Positions 53,818 to 63,253 of a DNA stretch of 64,000 nucleotides are shown here, one piece after another; position 1 is the stretch's first letter, and the number at the start of each line of letters is the position of its first letter. Origin of the DNA: Flavobacterium tiangeerense (GTDB lineage Bacteria; Bacteroidota; Bacteroidia; Flavobacteriales; Flavobacteriaceae). Under the pieces are notes generated by a model. That model was not told where the DNA came from. It made no database searches and saw only the letters and a program-made list of their open reading frames with translations. The translations under genes were made by a program, and so were the position numbers. The stretch spans positions 265,561-329,560 of the forward strand of contig NZ_VLKO01000005.1 of assembly GCF_007830355.1 (NCBI RefSeq), written 5' to 3'.

Positions 53818-54636
53818 ATGGCAAACGTTAAAAAAGAAAAAGCGGCGAACGGAGGAGGAATGATTTCAGGAATCATTATTGTAGCATGTATCTTTGTTGG
53901 ATGGTTAATTTGGAATTTCATAATGGGTGATGGCTCTAACTTTGAAGGTGGTGTTAATACAGGTCACCCACTGCCAGGAAACATGTTAGCAATGGTATAC
54001 AAAGGAGGTCCAATTGTACCAGTTTTGTTAGGATTACTTTTAATGGTTGTTGTATTCTCATTTGAGCGTTATGCTGTAATTTCAAAAGCAGCTGGTAAAG
54101 GAAATCTTGATCAGTTCATGACTAACTTACAAAAAGATATTAAAGCTGGAAACATTGAAGGAGCTATTGCTGCTTGTGACAAACAAAAAGGTTCTGTTGC
54201 TAACCCAATCAAATCTGCTTTATTGAAATACCAAGAGGTTAAAAGAGAAGGTTTTGATAGTGAAGCTGCTGCTGAAACAATCCACAAAGAAATTGAAGAA
54301 GTTACTTCATTAGAAATGCCAATGTTAGAGAAGCACATGACTGTACTTTCTACAATGGTATCTTTAGGGACTCTTGCAGGATTGTTGGGAACAGTAACGG
54401 GGATGATTAAAGCATTTAGTGCATTATCTGCTGCAGGTACTCCTGATCAAGCTGCTCTTGCAAATGGTATCTCTGAGGCCTTGATTAATACGGCTACAGG
54501 TATCTCTACTTCTGCTTTAGCAATTATTGCTTACAACTTCTTTACTTCTAAAATTGATACTTTGACTTATTCTATTGATGAGGCTGGTAATACAATTGTG
54601 AACACATACAGACACTTCAGAAGTGCTCAAAAATAA
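53818..54636 (+). CDS. exbB: ExbB/TolQ/MotA family proton channel
   Basis: Inner-membrane proton channel that energises TonB. The 272 residues have a first helix (MISGIIIVACIFVGWLIW), a second (PVLLGLLLMVVVFSFERY) and the family core TMVSLGTLAGLLGTVTGMIKAFSAL near 180 with ALINTATGISTSALAIIAYNFF near 220. It heads the ExbB-ExbD-ExbD-TonB block. Slightly longer N-terminus than proteobacterial ExbB, usual for Bacteroidota. Confidence 0.94.
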   Translation: MANVKKEKAANGGGMISGIIIVACIFVGWLIWNFIMGDGSNFEGGVNTGHPLPGNMLAMVYKGGPIVPVLLGLLLMVVVFSFERYAVISKAAGKGNLDQFMTNLQKDIKAGNIEGAIAACDKQKGSVANPIKSALLKYQEVKREGFDSEAAAETIHKEIEEVTSLEMPMLEKHMTVLSTMVSLGTLAGLLGTVTGMIKAFSALSAAGTPDQAALANGISEALINTATGISTSALAIIAYNFFTSKIDTLTYSIDEAGNTIVNTYRHFRSAQK

Positions 54637-54709
54637 TTAATAATTTATTTTGCAAGAAAGTAGCTCTATTTTTGCTGCTGCTTTCTTGTAAATTTTAAAA
54701 AATATATTA

Positions 54710-55321
54710 ATGGCTATAAAAATGAAGAAAAAAGCAGGGTCTACGGACATGACTGCTATGTGTGATGTGGCTTTTTTATTGTTGTCTTTCTTCGTAATGA
54801 CTGCAACTGCAAAAATCCCTGAAGCATTGCCAGTTGATACCCCTGCATCAACAGTTCAGTCTAAATTGCCAGAAGATAATTTAGCAACCGTTACCATAGG
54901 TAAAGGAAAAGTATTTTATGATTTAAAAGGTAGAGAAGTTCGTAAGGAAGCTTTGCAATTGATGGGTCAAAAATATGGTGTTGAATTTACTGAAAGTGAA
55001 ACTGAAACATTTGCTTTGATGGAAGGTATTGGAGTTCCAATCGCTAACCTGAAACAGCTTATTGCAATGAAAACTGCGGATAGAAACAAACCAGGTGTTC
55101 AGCCAGGTATGCCTAAAGATTCTCTTGATAATCAATTAAAAGAATGGATTTACAATTCTAGAATTGCAAATATCAAGGTGAATGATAAAGAATTACAATT
55201 TGCTATCAAAGGAGACGCGAAAGAGGAGTATCCTGCCATTAAAAAAGTAATGGATATTTTACAAGACCAGAAAATCAATAACTTCAATTTGGTTACTGGT
55301 TTAAGAGCAACTGAGAAATAA
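54710..55321 (+). CDS. exbD: ExbD/TolR family protein (first copy)
   Basis: Partner of ExbB with one N-terminal membrane helix. Residues 1-30 carry the family start KAGSTDMTAMCDVAFLLLSFFVM, with the proton-path Asp in MCDVAF. The periplasmic part (about 35-203) is longer than the second copy's and has an insertion near 90-140. 73 bases after exbB. Confidence 0.92.
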   Translation: MAIKMKKKAGSTDMTAMCDVAFLLLSFFVMTATAKIPEALPVDTPASTVQSKLPEDNLATVTIGKGKVFYDLKGREVRKEALQLMGQKYGVEFTESETETFALMEGIGVPIANLKQLIAMKTADRNKPGVQPGMPKDSLDNQLKEWIYNSRIANIKVNDKELQFAIKGDAKEEYPAIKKVMDILQDQKINNFNLVTGLRATEK

Positions 55322-55339
55322 TTAAAAAAATACACTAAA

Positions 55340-55885
55340 ATGGCTGAATTAAATACTGGCGACGGTGATGGCAAAAAAGGTGGTAAGGTAAGAAGTAAAA
55401 AATCCAACTCAAAAGTAGATTTAACTGCTATGGTGGATTTAGCTTTCTTATTAATTACGTTCTTTATGTTGACTACTACTTTGTCAAAACCACAATCGAT
55501 GCCTCTGGGTTTACCAGACAAACAAGATGATCCTACAGAGAAACCGATTAAAGTTGATGAAAATCGTACGTTAACAATAATGTTAGGTGATAATAACAAA
55601 TTGGTATATTACATGGGATTGTTAGCTACACCTATAGCTGGTCCTAAAGAGATTGCTTACGGTAAAGAAGGTATTCGTGCTGAGTTATTAAAAAGAAAAA
55701 AATCAGTAGTTGAATATACAGGTAACAAAGATAAGGGGTTAATTGTTATCATTAAACCTGGTAAAAAATCAAACTACCGTAATCTAGTAGACATACTTGA
55801 TGAAATGGCTATAGTAGGTGTTCCCTCGAATGCTATTGTTAATGATTTCACTCCAGAAGAATTAAAATTGTTAGAAAGTAATTAA
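55340..55885 (+). CDS. exbD: ExbD/TolR family protein (second copy)
   Basis: A second ExbD, 181 residues: KVDLTAMVDLAFLLITFFMLTTTL near residue 28 holds the conserved Asp (MVDLAF). It differs clearly from the first copy in its periplasmic domain. 18 bases downstream of it. Two ExbDs per ExbB are normal for Bacteroidota TonB systems. Confidence 0.92.
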   Translation: MAELNTGDGDGKKGGKVRSKKSNSKVDLTAMVDLAFLLITFFMLTTTLSKPQSMPLGLPDKQDDPTEKPIKVDENRTLTIMLGDNNKLVYYMGLLATPIAGPKEIAYGKEGIRAELLKRKKSVVEYTGNKDKGLIVIIKPGKKSNYRNLVDILDEMAIVGVPSNAIVNDFTPEELKLLESN

Positions 55886-55922
55886 TATTTTAAATTACTA
55901 AATAACCTAATAAGTAAGAAAA

Positions 55923-56723
55923 ATGAAATTAGATATATTCACAAACCAATGGCTTGATATTGTTTTCGAAGGTCGTAACAAAGCATACGGTGCTTACGAA
56001 CTTAGAAAAACAAATAACAGTACTGCCACTAAAGCACTTATAATAGGAGCAATAGTATTTGCTTTTGCGGTTAGTATGCCACTTATTTTAGGTTTACTTC
56101 CTGATTCTTCAGATGGGGATGATACATTAGATACTAAAATTGTTAGTATTAAGTTGCCTCCTAAAAAAGAAGAAGTAAAGAAAAACCTTCCGCCACCTCC
56201 ACCACCTCCACCAAAAGTGGATCAAGTGAAGTTTGTTAAGCCAGTTGTGGCTAAAGCAGAAGAAGTTACTGAGGAGCCACCAAAAACAGTGGAAATTAAA
56301 GACAAAAAGTTAGGTGCTGAGACAATCAAAGGAGATCCAGATGCTGTTCTTAGTGTTGAGCCTGTAGGTACAGGTACTGCTGCGGTAGTTGAGGAAGCTC
56401 CAGATAACACGGTATATAGTACTGCAGGTATCGAAGTGAAACCTGACTTTCCTGGTGGGATGGATAAGTTTTACAAATTTGTAGGTACAAATTACGTAAC
56501 ACCAGAAGAAGAAGGTTTAAAAGGTAAAGTTTTCGTATCATTCGTTGTAGAGAAAGACGGATCTTTGACTGATATCAAAGTTATTAGAGATATTGGTTAT
56601 GGAACTGGAAAAGAAGCAATTCGTGTATTGAAAAAATCACCAAGATGGTCTCCAGGTGTTCAAAATGGTAAGCCAGTAAGGGTTTTATATTCTTTACCTA
56701 TTACTATTCAATCTGCAGAATAA
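55923..56723 (+). CDS. tonB: TonB family energy transducer
   Basis: Spans the periplasm and energises outer-membrane receptors. The 266 residues start with NQWLDIVFEGRNKAYGAYELRK, then a membrane helix (LIIGAIVFAFAVSMPLILGLL, about 38-58), a proline-rich rod (eight prolines near 90), and the C-terminal TonB domain from GGMDKFYKFVG (near 178) with KGKVFVSFVVEKDG and the terminal YSLPITIQ. The GRNKAYGAYELR start is a Bacteroidota feature. Confidence 0.94.
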   Translation: MKLDIFTNQWLDIVFEGRNKAYGAYELRKTNNSTATKALIIGAIVFAFAVSMPLILGLLPDSSDGDDTLDTKIVSIKLPPKKEEVKKNLPPPPPPPPKVDQVKFVKPVVAKAEEVTEEPPKTVEIKDKKLGAETIKGDPDAVLSVEPVGTGTAAVVEEAPDNTVYSTAGIEVKPDFPGGMDKFYKFVGTNYVTPEEEGLKGKVFVSFVVEKDGSLTDIKVIRDIGYGTGKEAIRVLKKSPRWSPGVQNGKPVRVLYSLPITIQSAE

Positions 56724-56950
56724 TGTTGAACAACATAGTAAACAATATTAAGAAGAAATCGCTTAGAGAGCGATTTCTTCTTGTTTTAGGAATTTTGTTT
56801 TTTCTACTTTATCTAATTTTGGGATTGTTTATAATATTCATGAATAACTTTCCGTTAGATATGGATAGGATATATAGGGTTGCATTTGGAGTTATATTGA
56901 TAGCGTATGCATCCTTTAGGTTTTTTAGAATTATAAACAGCAACAATTAG
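56723..56950 (+). CDS. Small membrane protein in the TonB cluster
   Basis: 75 residues with two predicted helices (FLLVLGILFFLLYLILGLFIIF and YRVAFGVILIAYASF) and short charged ends. Its ATG shares a base with the tonB stop (TAATG), so translation is coupled. I know no family function; conserved placement in TonB clusters would suggest an accessory role. Confidence 0.72.
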   Translation: MLNNIVNNIKKKSLRERFLLVLGILFFLLYLILGLFIIFMNNFPLDMDRIYRVAFGVILIAYASFRFFRIINSNN

Positions 56951-56953
56951 TCT

Positions 56954-57862
56954 ATGAAAAAATTATCTATCTTATTCTTGTCTCTAGCCGTTCTTGTAGC
57001 TGTGTTTTATTCTTGTAATAAGTCAAATAAAGAAGAGACTATTTTAAAGGGTAATGCTACAATTTATGTGGATGAAACATTAACTCCTATTGTTGAAGAC
57101 CAAGTTGCTGTTTTTGAAAGTGAGTATGATGCAAAGATTAATTTGGTTTCAAAATCTGAAGCTGAAACTTTGAATACACTTTTCAATAAAACTTCTACTA
57201 TTGCAATTCTTTCAAGGAATCTTACTCCTGAAGAAATTAAGATATTTAAACAAAGGAAAATCAATCCTAAAATTACTCCCTTTGCTACTGATGCAATTGC
57301 ATTTATTTCAAATGCAAGTAATAAAGATTCTCTTGTAGCGTTACAAGATGTATTGCATTTTATGCAAGGTAAAACAGGGACTAAAATTAAGGGTTTGGTA
57401 TTTGATAATTTAAATTCAAGTACGGTTAGGTATTTAAGCGATTTAGCAGGAATTAAATCAATTCCTGAAAATGGAGTTTTTTCATTTAAAACAAACGATG
57501 AAGTAATTAAGCATGTTGCCTCAAACGATGGTTTGATAGGTGTTGTAGGTGTTAACTGGCTCACTCAGCCTAAGCCTGCCATGGTTGATTTTATTGAAAA
57601 AGTGCGTATCCTTAGTGTAAAAGGATTAAAAGGAAATGGGTATTTTTATCCTTCTCAAAATGATATTGCAGAGAAGAAGTATCCTTTGGCACGTGATTTG
57701 TATATAATAAATTGTCAGGGATTCTCTGGTCTAGGTATGGGATTTGCATCCTTCGTCGGTGGAGATATTGGACAAAGAATAGTATTAAAATCAGGTTTGT
57801 TACCTGTACGTATTCCCACAAGGAAATTTACAATAACTAATAGTCAAAAAGATGAAAAATAA
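56954..57862 (+). CDS. PstS-like periplasmic binding lipoprotein
   Basis: A 302-residue lipoprotein with lipobox FYSC (Cys near 20). The fold is that of phosphate-type binding proteins: ATIYVDETLTPIVEDQVAVFESEYDAKI near 35, TIAILSRNLTPEEIK near 82, DAIAFISNASN near 108 and GYFYPSQNDIAEKKYPLARDLYII near 225. Located three bases after the small membrane protein gene, it is part of the TonB cluster, not a Pst transporter operon, so its role may be as a scaffold or sensor. Confidence 0.83.
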   Translation: MKKLSILFLSLAVLVAVFYSCNKSNKEETILKGNATIYVDETLTPIVEDQVAVFESEYDAKINLVSKSEAETLNTLFNKTSTIAILSRNLTPEEIKIFKQRKINPKITPFATDAIAFISNASNKDSLVALQDVLHFMQGKTGTKIKGLVFDNLNSSTVRYLSDLAGIKSIPENGVFSFKTNDEVIKHVASNDGLIGVVGVNWLTQPKPAMVDFIEKVRILSVKGLKGNGYFYPSQNDIAEKKYPLARDLYIINCQGFSGLGMGFASFVGGDIGQRIVLKSGLLPVRIPTRKFTITNSQKDEK

Positions 57863-59552
57863 ATTAACTACAATTAAGATGAATAAAATCTCAACATTGA
57901 GCGTGGCTATTTTGGCAACAGCTTTTACTACACAAGCTCAAGATATTAATCAAGCAAAAAAAGCTATCGATGCAGAGCAATTCGAAAGTGCTAAGTCTAT
58001 CTTGAAGTCAATCATTAAAGCAAAACCAACTAATGGTTCTGCCTTTTTTACTCTTGGTAATGTATATCTAGAACAAAACATTCAGGATTCTGCAAAAATA
58101 TTTTTTGACAAAGGATTAACAGCGTCAGAAGATGGAAGACTTAATAATATTGGTCTTGGCCAAATGGATTTGGATAAAAATGATTTAACTGCAGCGCAAG
58201 CAAAGTTTGCTCTTGCATTAAAGGACATGAAAAAGAAGGATATTCAAGAGTTTATTTATGTGGCAAGAGCATATATGAATGCTGAAAAACCAGATTATAA
58301 AACTGCTATTACAACTTTGACTAATCCTGCTATTAAAAATAATCAGGATGCGCAATTGCAATTAGCTCTTGGAGATGCTTATTATGGTGATGGAAAACAA
58401 AATGAGGCTTATGTTGCTTACAGAAGCGCTTTTCAGTTAGATAATACACTATTAAAAGCAAAAATGCAGTTAGGTGTTTTGTTAAAAGGTGCAAAGTCAT
58501 ATGACGAGGCTTTAAAAGCGTATGATGAAGTAATTGCTTTAAACCCAAATTACGGTCCTGTTTACAGAGAATTAGCTGAAACGTATTATAAAATTGCACG
58601 TAATAAGCCATCACAAGCTGCTGCAAATTATAAAATAGCATTAGGTCACTATGATAAGTATATGTCTTTGACAGATTATTCACTTAACTCAAGAATGCGT
58701 CGTGCGGATTTCTTAATCTTAATTGAGGATTATGCTGCACTTGAAGTGGAAGCAAATAAAATGAGTGAATTAGATAAAGTGAATCCAAGAATTTACCGTT
58801 ATTTAGGTTATGCAGCTTATAAAAATGGTAATTTAGATGTTGCAATTAAAGCCTTGCAGGATTTTATTGCAACACCTGGTAATAAAGTTATTGCTTTAGA
58901 TTATTTAAATTTAGGTTTAAGTAGAATTAAAAAAGCAACAAGTGCTGACGGGCTTTCAGTTGATCCAGCAGGATATACTCAAGGTTTAGCCGATATTAAA
59001 AAAGGTGTTGAAATGGAACCGCTTGCTGTTCAAAGTTTAAGTGAAGTAGGTAAAAAAATGTTCTCTCAAAAATTGTATAATGAAGCTTCTGGTATCTTTG
59101 AGTTTGGAGCAAATACTAAAGAGTCTACTACTTATCTTGATGACAACGTGTATTATGGTTTAGCTATTTATTATGCAAACATCAATAAAGCAAAAGAAGG
59201 TAAAGCGGATGCTGCTGCATTACAAAAAGCAGACGCCGCATTTGAAAGAGTTTTAGCTGCTTCACCAACTTATTTAGAGGCTTACCTTTACAGAGCTAGA
59301 ACAAACAGATTGCTTGAAAAAGATGATTTAATGGTTAAAAACTACGAAGATTATGTAGCTAAAACAACTGCTCTTGGTGATGCTGAACTTTCTAAGCCAG
59401 CTGTTAAGACTAAATTCATAGAAGCTTACAACAATATGGCTGCTAGTTTTGCAAACAGTGATAAAACTAAAGCTATTGAATATTTCAACAAAACACTTGC
59501 TCTTGATGCTGCAAATAGTTACGCATCTGAGTCTTTGAAAATTTTAAAATAA
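57852..59552 (+). CDS. Tetratricopeptide repeat protein
   Basis: 566 residues with signal peptide to about residue 29 (FTTQAQ) and many TPR units, for example AFFTLGNVYLEQNIQDSAKIFF, AYVAYRSAFQLDNTLLKAK and AIEYFNKTLALDAANS. ATG 57852 overlaps the previous gene by 11 bases; ATG 57879 is an alternative giving a better signal peptide. Last gene of the ExbB-TonB block; probably a periplasmic scaffold. Confidence 0.87.
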   Translation: MKNKLTTIKMNKISTLSVAILATAFTTQAQDINQAKKAIDAEQFESAKSILKSIIKAKPTNGSAFFTLGNVYLEQNIQDSAKIFFDKGLTASEDGRLNNIGLGQMDLDKNDLTAAQAKFALALKDMKKKDIQEFIYVARAYMNAEKPDYKTAITTLTNPAIKNNQDAQLQLALGDAYYGDGKQNEAYVAYRSAFQLDNTLLKAKMQLGVLLKGAKSYDEALKAYDEVIALNPNYGPVYRELAETYYKIARNKPSQAAANYKIALGHYDKYMSLTDYSLNSRMRRADFLILIEDYAALEVEANKMSELDKVNPRIYRYLGYAAYKNGNLDVAIKALQDFIATPGNKVIALDYLNLGLSRIKKATSADGLSVDPAGYTQGLADIKKGVEMEPLAVQSLSEVGKKMFSQKLYNEASGIFEFGANTKESTTYLDDNVYYGLAIYYANINKAKEGKADAAALQKADAAFERVLAASPTYLEAYLYRARTNRLLEKDDLMVKNYEDYVAKTTALGDAELSKPAVKTKFIEAYNNMAASFANSDKTKAIEYFNKTLALDAANSYASESLKILK

Positions 59553-59571
59553 TTTTTTCAAATTAAGTTAT

Positions 59572-59601
59572 AAACCGGTAGTATTTGCTACCGGTTTTTT
59601 T
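59572..59601 (+). terminator. Terminator of the TonB cluster
   Basis: Perfect 10-bp stem AAACCGGTAG (59572-59581) with CTACCGGTTT (59588-59597), then T's. Confidence 0.92.
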
Positions 59602-59695
59602 ATGTCTTTATCTTTGTTCGTTAACAATGTTTAGGTTTCATGAACTACAATTTATAATAGACAATTGTTTTTAAAACTTCTCTTTTCAAATTCCC

Positions 59696-59703
59696 TATCT
59701 TTG
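59696..59703 (+). promoter_or_regulatory. queE promoter -7 element
   Basis: TATCTTTG is an exact match to TAnnTTTG, 17 bases before the queE ATG. The nearest TTG (59665-59667) is 28 bases away, longer than usual. Confidence 0.5.
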
Positions 59704-59720
59704 TGCTTTAAAAAATTAGA

Positions 59721-60353
59721 ATGTTATCAAAAGAAATACAATTAGAGGTTAATAAAGGAGCAATGCTTCCGTTAATGGAGGAGTTTTATACCATACAAGG
59801 AGAGGGCTATCATACAGGTACTGCGGCCTATTTTATTAGAATTGGTGGTTGTGATGTAGGATGTCATTGGTGTGATGTTAAAGAAAGTTGGAATGCAGAG
59901 TTGCACCCACCTACCTCAGTTGATTTAATTGTTAGTAATGCTAGTAAATATGCCGAAACTGTTGTAGTTACTGGTGGCGAACCTTTAATGTGGGATATGA
60001 CTTTATTAACGCAACAATTGCGAGATAATAATAGAAAAGTTCATATTGAAACTTCTGGTGCGTATCCTTTAACAGGTTCTTGGGATTGGATTTGCTTATC
60101 GCCAAAGAAGAATAAACTACCTACTCCAACAGTCTATGAGGCTGCTCATGAATTAAAAGTTATAATTTATAATAAACATGATTTTATTTTTGCCGAAGAG
60201 CAAGCAGAAAAAGTGTCGGGTAATGCTATTTTATTTCTTCAACCGGAATGGAGTAAAAAAGAAGAAATGACTCCATTAATCGTAGATTATGTGATGCAAA
60301 ATCCAAAATGGCGCGTTTCTTTGCAAACACATAAATATTTGAATATCCCATAA
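59721..60353 (+). CDS. queE: 7-carboxy-7-deazaguanine synthase
   Basis: Radical SAM enzyme making the deazaguanine core of queuosine. The 210 residues carry the cluster motif C-x3-C-x2-C in GGCDVGCHWCDVKESW near residue 47, FYTIQGEGYHTGTAAYFIRIGG at 22, and VVVTGGEPLMW near 76. Length normal. It complements queA elsewhere in the window. Confidence 0.95.
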   Translation: MLSKEIQLEVNKGAMLPLMEEFYTIQGEGYHTGTAAYFIRIGGCDVGCHWCDVKESWNAELHPPTSVDLIVSNASKYAETVVVTGGEPLMWDMTLLTQQLRDNNRKVHIETSGAYPLTGSWDWICLSPKKNKLPTPTVYEAAHELKVIIYNKHDFIFAEEQAEKVSGNAILFLQPEWSKKEEMTPLIVDYVMQNPKWRVSLQTHKYLNIP

Positions 60354-60401
60354 GAACATGCATTTGATAATGCAGTTTTTTTAGTTTGAGTAGATTTTTT
60401 T

Positions 60402-61127
60402 TTAAGGTAAATGTGTGAGTTTTGCTAAATAATCAAAATGTTCTCCTTCTTGAATTAATTCACATTTAAATCCATTTGCGTACGCAGCATTTTGTAACGT
60501 ATTGTAATCTAAATAGAGCCAAGGAAATGAGTTCTCTATCTCGTTTTTATATTTTATTTTAAATGTAATTTCGCCATAATAGCCATTGCTAGGTATCCAT
60601 TTCCCTCCGTCTTCATCGTTATCAAACATATAAATGATATCCGAAGAATCTATTAAAATTTGACCATTACTTTTTAGCAAACTTTTTAGTTTATGTAAAT
60701 AGTTGGGAATATCTTTTATTGTACCAAAAATCCCTGTACCATTCATTAATAATAAAATGGTGTCGTATTGTGTTTCATTTTCATTGAGCTTCAAATCTAA
60801 AACATTCTGGACTTTTGCATTAAGTAGACCTCTTAACTTGCATGCCGCAATGGCGTTATTCGAAATATCAATAGATTGCACGTTTAGTTTGCATTCGTTT
60901 TGTAAATACAAACTATGACTTCCGGCACCACAACCCACATCTAGAACAAGTCCTTTTGATAACTGCATTGCTTTTTGTTCAATAATAGGCATCTCATTAA
61001 AAGAACGAAACAAGTAGGCAATATTCATTTCATCTTCGTCGGATATTGAAGTTTCTGTAATTAAATCCTCTGGTGAATTATTGGTAACATAATCGAGTAT
61101 GGCTCTGCCAAAAAGGTCTTTCATCAT
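60402..61127 (-). CDS. Class I SAM-dependent methyltransferase
   Basis: 241 residues with the SAM-binding motif I LVLDVGCGAGSHSLYL near 70, motif II VQSIDISNNAIAACKLRG near 94, and YDTILLLMNGTG near 125. The substrate is not evident. It starts ATG-ATG at 61127/61124. It is read leftwards, divergent from the YkgJ gene; no operon partner. Confidence 0.88.
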   Translation of the reverse strand: MMKDLFGRAILDYVTNNSPEDLITETSISDEDEMNIAYLFRSFNEMPIIEQKAMQLSKGLVLDVGCGAGSHSLYLQNECKLNVQSIDISNNAIAACKLRGLLNAKVQNVLDLKLNENETQYDTILLLMNGTGIFGTIKDIPNYLHKLKSLLKSNGQILIDSSDIIYMFDNDEDGGKWIPSNGYYGEITFKIKYKNEIENSFPWLYLDYNTLQNAAYANGFKCELIQEGEHFDYLAKLTHLP

Positions 61128-61165
61128 TTTTTTAAATCTTTATCATTTTCAGATGTCAAGTTTGT

Positions 61166-61173
61166 TACTTTTG
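61166..61173 (+). promoter_or_regulatory. YkgJ gene promoter -7 element
   Basis: TACTTTTG matches TAnnTTTG, 24 bases before the TTG start. No clear -33. Confidence 0.4.
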
Positions 61174-61197
61174 TAGTTCAAATTATAAATCTGCAAC

Positions 61198-61692
61198 TTG
61201 AAAAATATAATAATCAATCTTCCCAAAGAGGCCAAAGATAAGCATATCGAAAACAAAAAGTATTTTGATAAGTTAAAAAAGAAGATTCCAAAGAATTTAG
61301 ATTATTTAATGCAAGACCTACACAACGCTGAATTTAAAAAAACGGATTGTTTAAAATGTGCAAATTGCTGTAAAACCACGGGGCCATTGTTTACTGATGC
61401 CGATATTGAACGGGTTTCAAAATATTTACGTCAAAAACCACAACAGTTCATTGATCAATATTTGCGCATAGATGAAGATAAAGATTATGTTTTGCAAAGC
61501 GTTCCATGTACATTTCTAGATAATGATAATGCTTGTATGATTTACGATGTGCGTCCAAAAGCTTGTAGAGAGTTTCCGCATACTGATCGTAAAAAATTTC
61601 AGCAAATCACCGATCTTACTTTAGTGAATGTTACTATTTGTCCAGCTGCCTTCAATATTGTAGAAGAGATGAAAAAAAAATTACCTTTATAG
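61198..61692 (+). CDS. YkgJ-family cysteine-cluster protein
   Basis: Zinc/iron-chelating domain protein of 164 residues with start TTG 61198. Cysteines: TDCLKCANCCKTTGP near 55, SVPCTFLDNDNACMIYDVRPKACREFP near 101-124 and VTICPAAF near 149. This CxxCxxCC pattern is the family hallmark. Function of the family is not settled (metal binding is inferred). Confidence 0.87.
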   Translation: MKNIIINLPKEAKDKHIENKKYFDKLKKKIPKNLDYLMQDLHNAEFKKTDCLKCANCCKTTGPLFTDADIERVSKYLRQKPQQFIDQYLRIDEDKDYVLQSVPCTFLDNDNACMIYDVRPKACREFPHTDRKKFQQITDLTLVNVTICPAAFNIVEEMKKKLPL

Positions 61693-61755
61693 TATAGTCC
61701 TAGGTAATAATTTTATTCCAAACTAGTTGCATAACCTATAAAAGTCCATTTTACT

Positions 61756-62982
61756 TTGAATATAGAATATTTCATCGCTAAGCGCCTCGTTTCATCTAAG
61801 GATTATAAAAGTAGCATATCATCGCCTATTATAAAAATTGCTATTTCGGCAATTGCAATTGGTATGATCATGATGATTGTTTCTGTGGCAACAGGTATTG
61901 GATTGCAACAAAAAATCCGTGAGAAAGTCGCAGCCTTCAATGGTCATATAGTGATTTCCAATTATGATACCAATCAATCGGATATGACATTGGTGCCTAT
62001 TACCAATAAACAAGATTTTTATCCAAATTTCTCAGCAGTTCCCGCTGTTACACACATTCAAGCTGTAGTAAGTAAAGCTGGAATCATTAGGACTGAGAGT
62101 GCTTTTGAGGGGATTATTTTCAAAGGAGTAGGAAAAGATTATAAGTGGGATAATATAAAAGAGTACTTGGTTCAAGGAAGAATACCAAACACAACCCAAA
62201 GTTTAAATGAAGAAGTTGTGATCTCTCAGTTTATAGCCAACCGTTTAAATTTAAAAGTAGGGGATTCTTTTAATACCTTTTTCATGAAGGACAATGGGTA
62301 TAATTTACGGAACTTTAATATTGTTGGAATATTTAATTCAGGATTTCAGGAATTTGATTCCACTTATATTTTGGGAGACATAAGGCACATGCAAAGAATC
62401 AATAAATGGAAACCAAATCAAGTTGGTTCATTTGAAGTTTTTGTGGATGATTTTGATGCTATTGAAGCAATAGGGGAACAGGTTTACGAACAAACAGGTT
62501 CCACACTCGATTCAAAAACCATTACCGAGAAATACAGTTATATATTTGAATGGTTAAAATTATTTGATTTTAATATCATTGTCATACTTATTGTCATGAT
62601 TCTTGTTGCTACCATAAACATGGTTGTTGCTCTTTTAGTTTTAATTTTGGAGCGAACACAAATGATAGGTATTCTTAAAGCGCTTGGAGCAAATAACTGG
62701 TCAGTTAGAAAAATATTTTTATACAACGCTTCATATCTTATAGTAAAAGGTTTGTTTTGGGGTAATTTTATTGGTGTCTCATTACTTTTGGTCCAGCAGC
62801 AATTTGGAGTTATCCAGCTACCGCCTGAAAACTATTATGTAAATCAAGCTCCAGTCTATATAAATTGGTTGTATATTTTGTTATTGAATCTTTTAACTGT
62901 ACTAGTCTGCTTGGTAGTCCTTGTGATACCTTCCTATATAATTACAAAGATTTCGCCAGTACGTGCAATTCGCTATGATTGA
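61756..62982 (+). CDS. FtsX-like ABC transporter permease
   Basis: LolC/LolE-type permease of 408 residues: first helix ISAIAIGMIMMIVSVATGIG, periplasmic domain about 55-265, then three helices (IIVILIVMILVATINMVVALLVL, SYLIVKGLFWGNFIGVSLLL, YILLLNLLTVLVCLVVLV) and the family ending ISPVRAIRYD. Start is TTG 61756. Its ATPase is not adjacent. It may extract lipoproteins or act with an envelope protein. Confidence 0.88.
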   Translation: MNIEYFIAKRLVSSKDYKSSISSPIIKIAISAIAIGMIMMIVSVATGIGLQQKIREKVAAFNGHIVISNYDTNQSDMTLVPITNKQDFYPNFSAVPAVTHIQAVVSKAGIIRTESAFEGIIFKGVGKDYKWDNIKEYLVQGRIPNTTQSLNEEVVISQFIANRLNLKVGDSFNTFFMKDNGYNLRNFNIVGIFNSGFQEFDSTYILGDIRHMQRINKWKPNQVGSFEVFVDDFDAIEAIGEQVYEQTGSTLDSKTITEKYSYIFEWLKLFDFNIIVILIVMILVATINMVVALLVLILERTQMIGILKALGANNWSVRKIFLYNASYLIVKGLFWGNFIGVSLLLVQQQFGVIQLPPENYYVNQAPVYINWLYILLLNLLTVLVCLVVLVIPSYIITKISPVRAIRYD

Positions 62983-63038
62983 TCTAAGTATTTATTTTTA
63001 ATCATATCAGGTGTGAAATTTTGAAAAAAGGATTGCGC

Positions 63039-63236
63039 ATGAAAAAGAAAGGCATTCTTCAATCGTTTATCATCAAAGAACCACTTGATATCGATTATGA
63101 AAATGACACCATTGATGAAATTGTAGAAAAAGTAGAATACGCAATTGAACAACATGCATCGTTTTTAAAAGTAATACCAGCAGAGATCATTCAAGAGCAA
63201 GAGGAATTAAACAAAACCCGTAGATGGGAATATTAA
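63039..63236 (+). CDS. Small protein of unknown function
   Basis: 65 residues, no family recognised. Sequence is charged (KKKGILQSFIIKEPLDIDYENDTIDEIVEKVEYAIEQ read as short parts) with a probable amphipathic helix at 25-40. I prefer ATG 63039 to the TTG at 63021. It lies 56 bases after the permease gene and could be co-transcribed. Confidence 0.5.
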   Translation: MKKKGILQSFIIKEPLDIDYENDTIDEIVEKVEYAIEQHASFLKVIPAEIIQEQEELNKTRRWEY

Positions 63237-63253
63237 ATTTTATTTGGGCGTTC

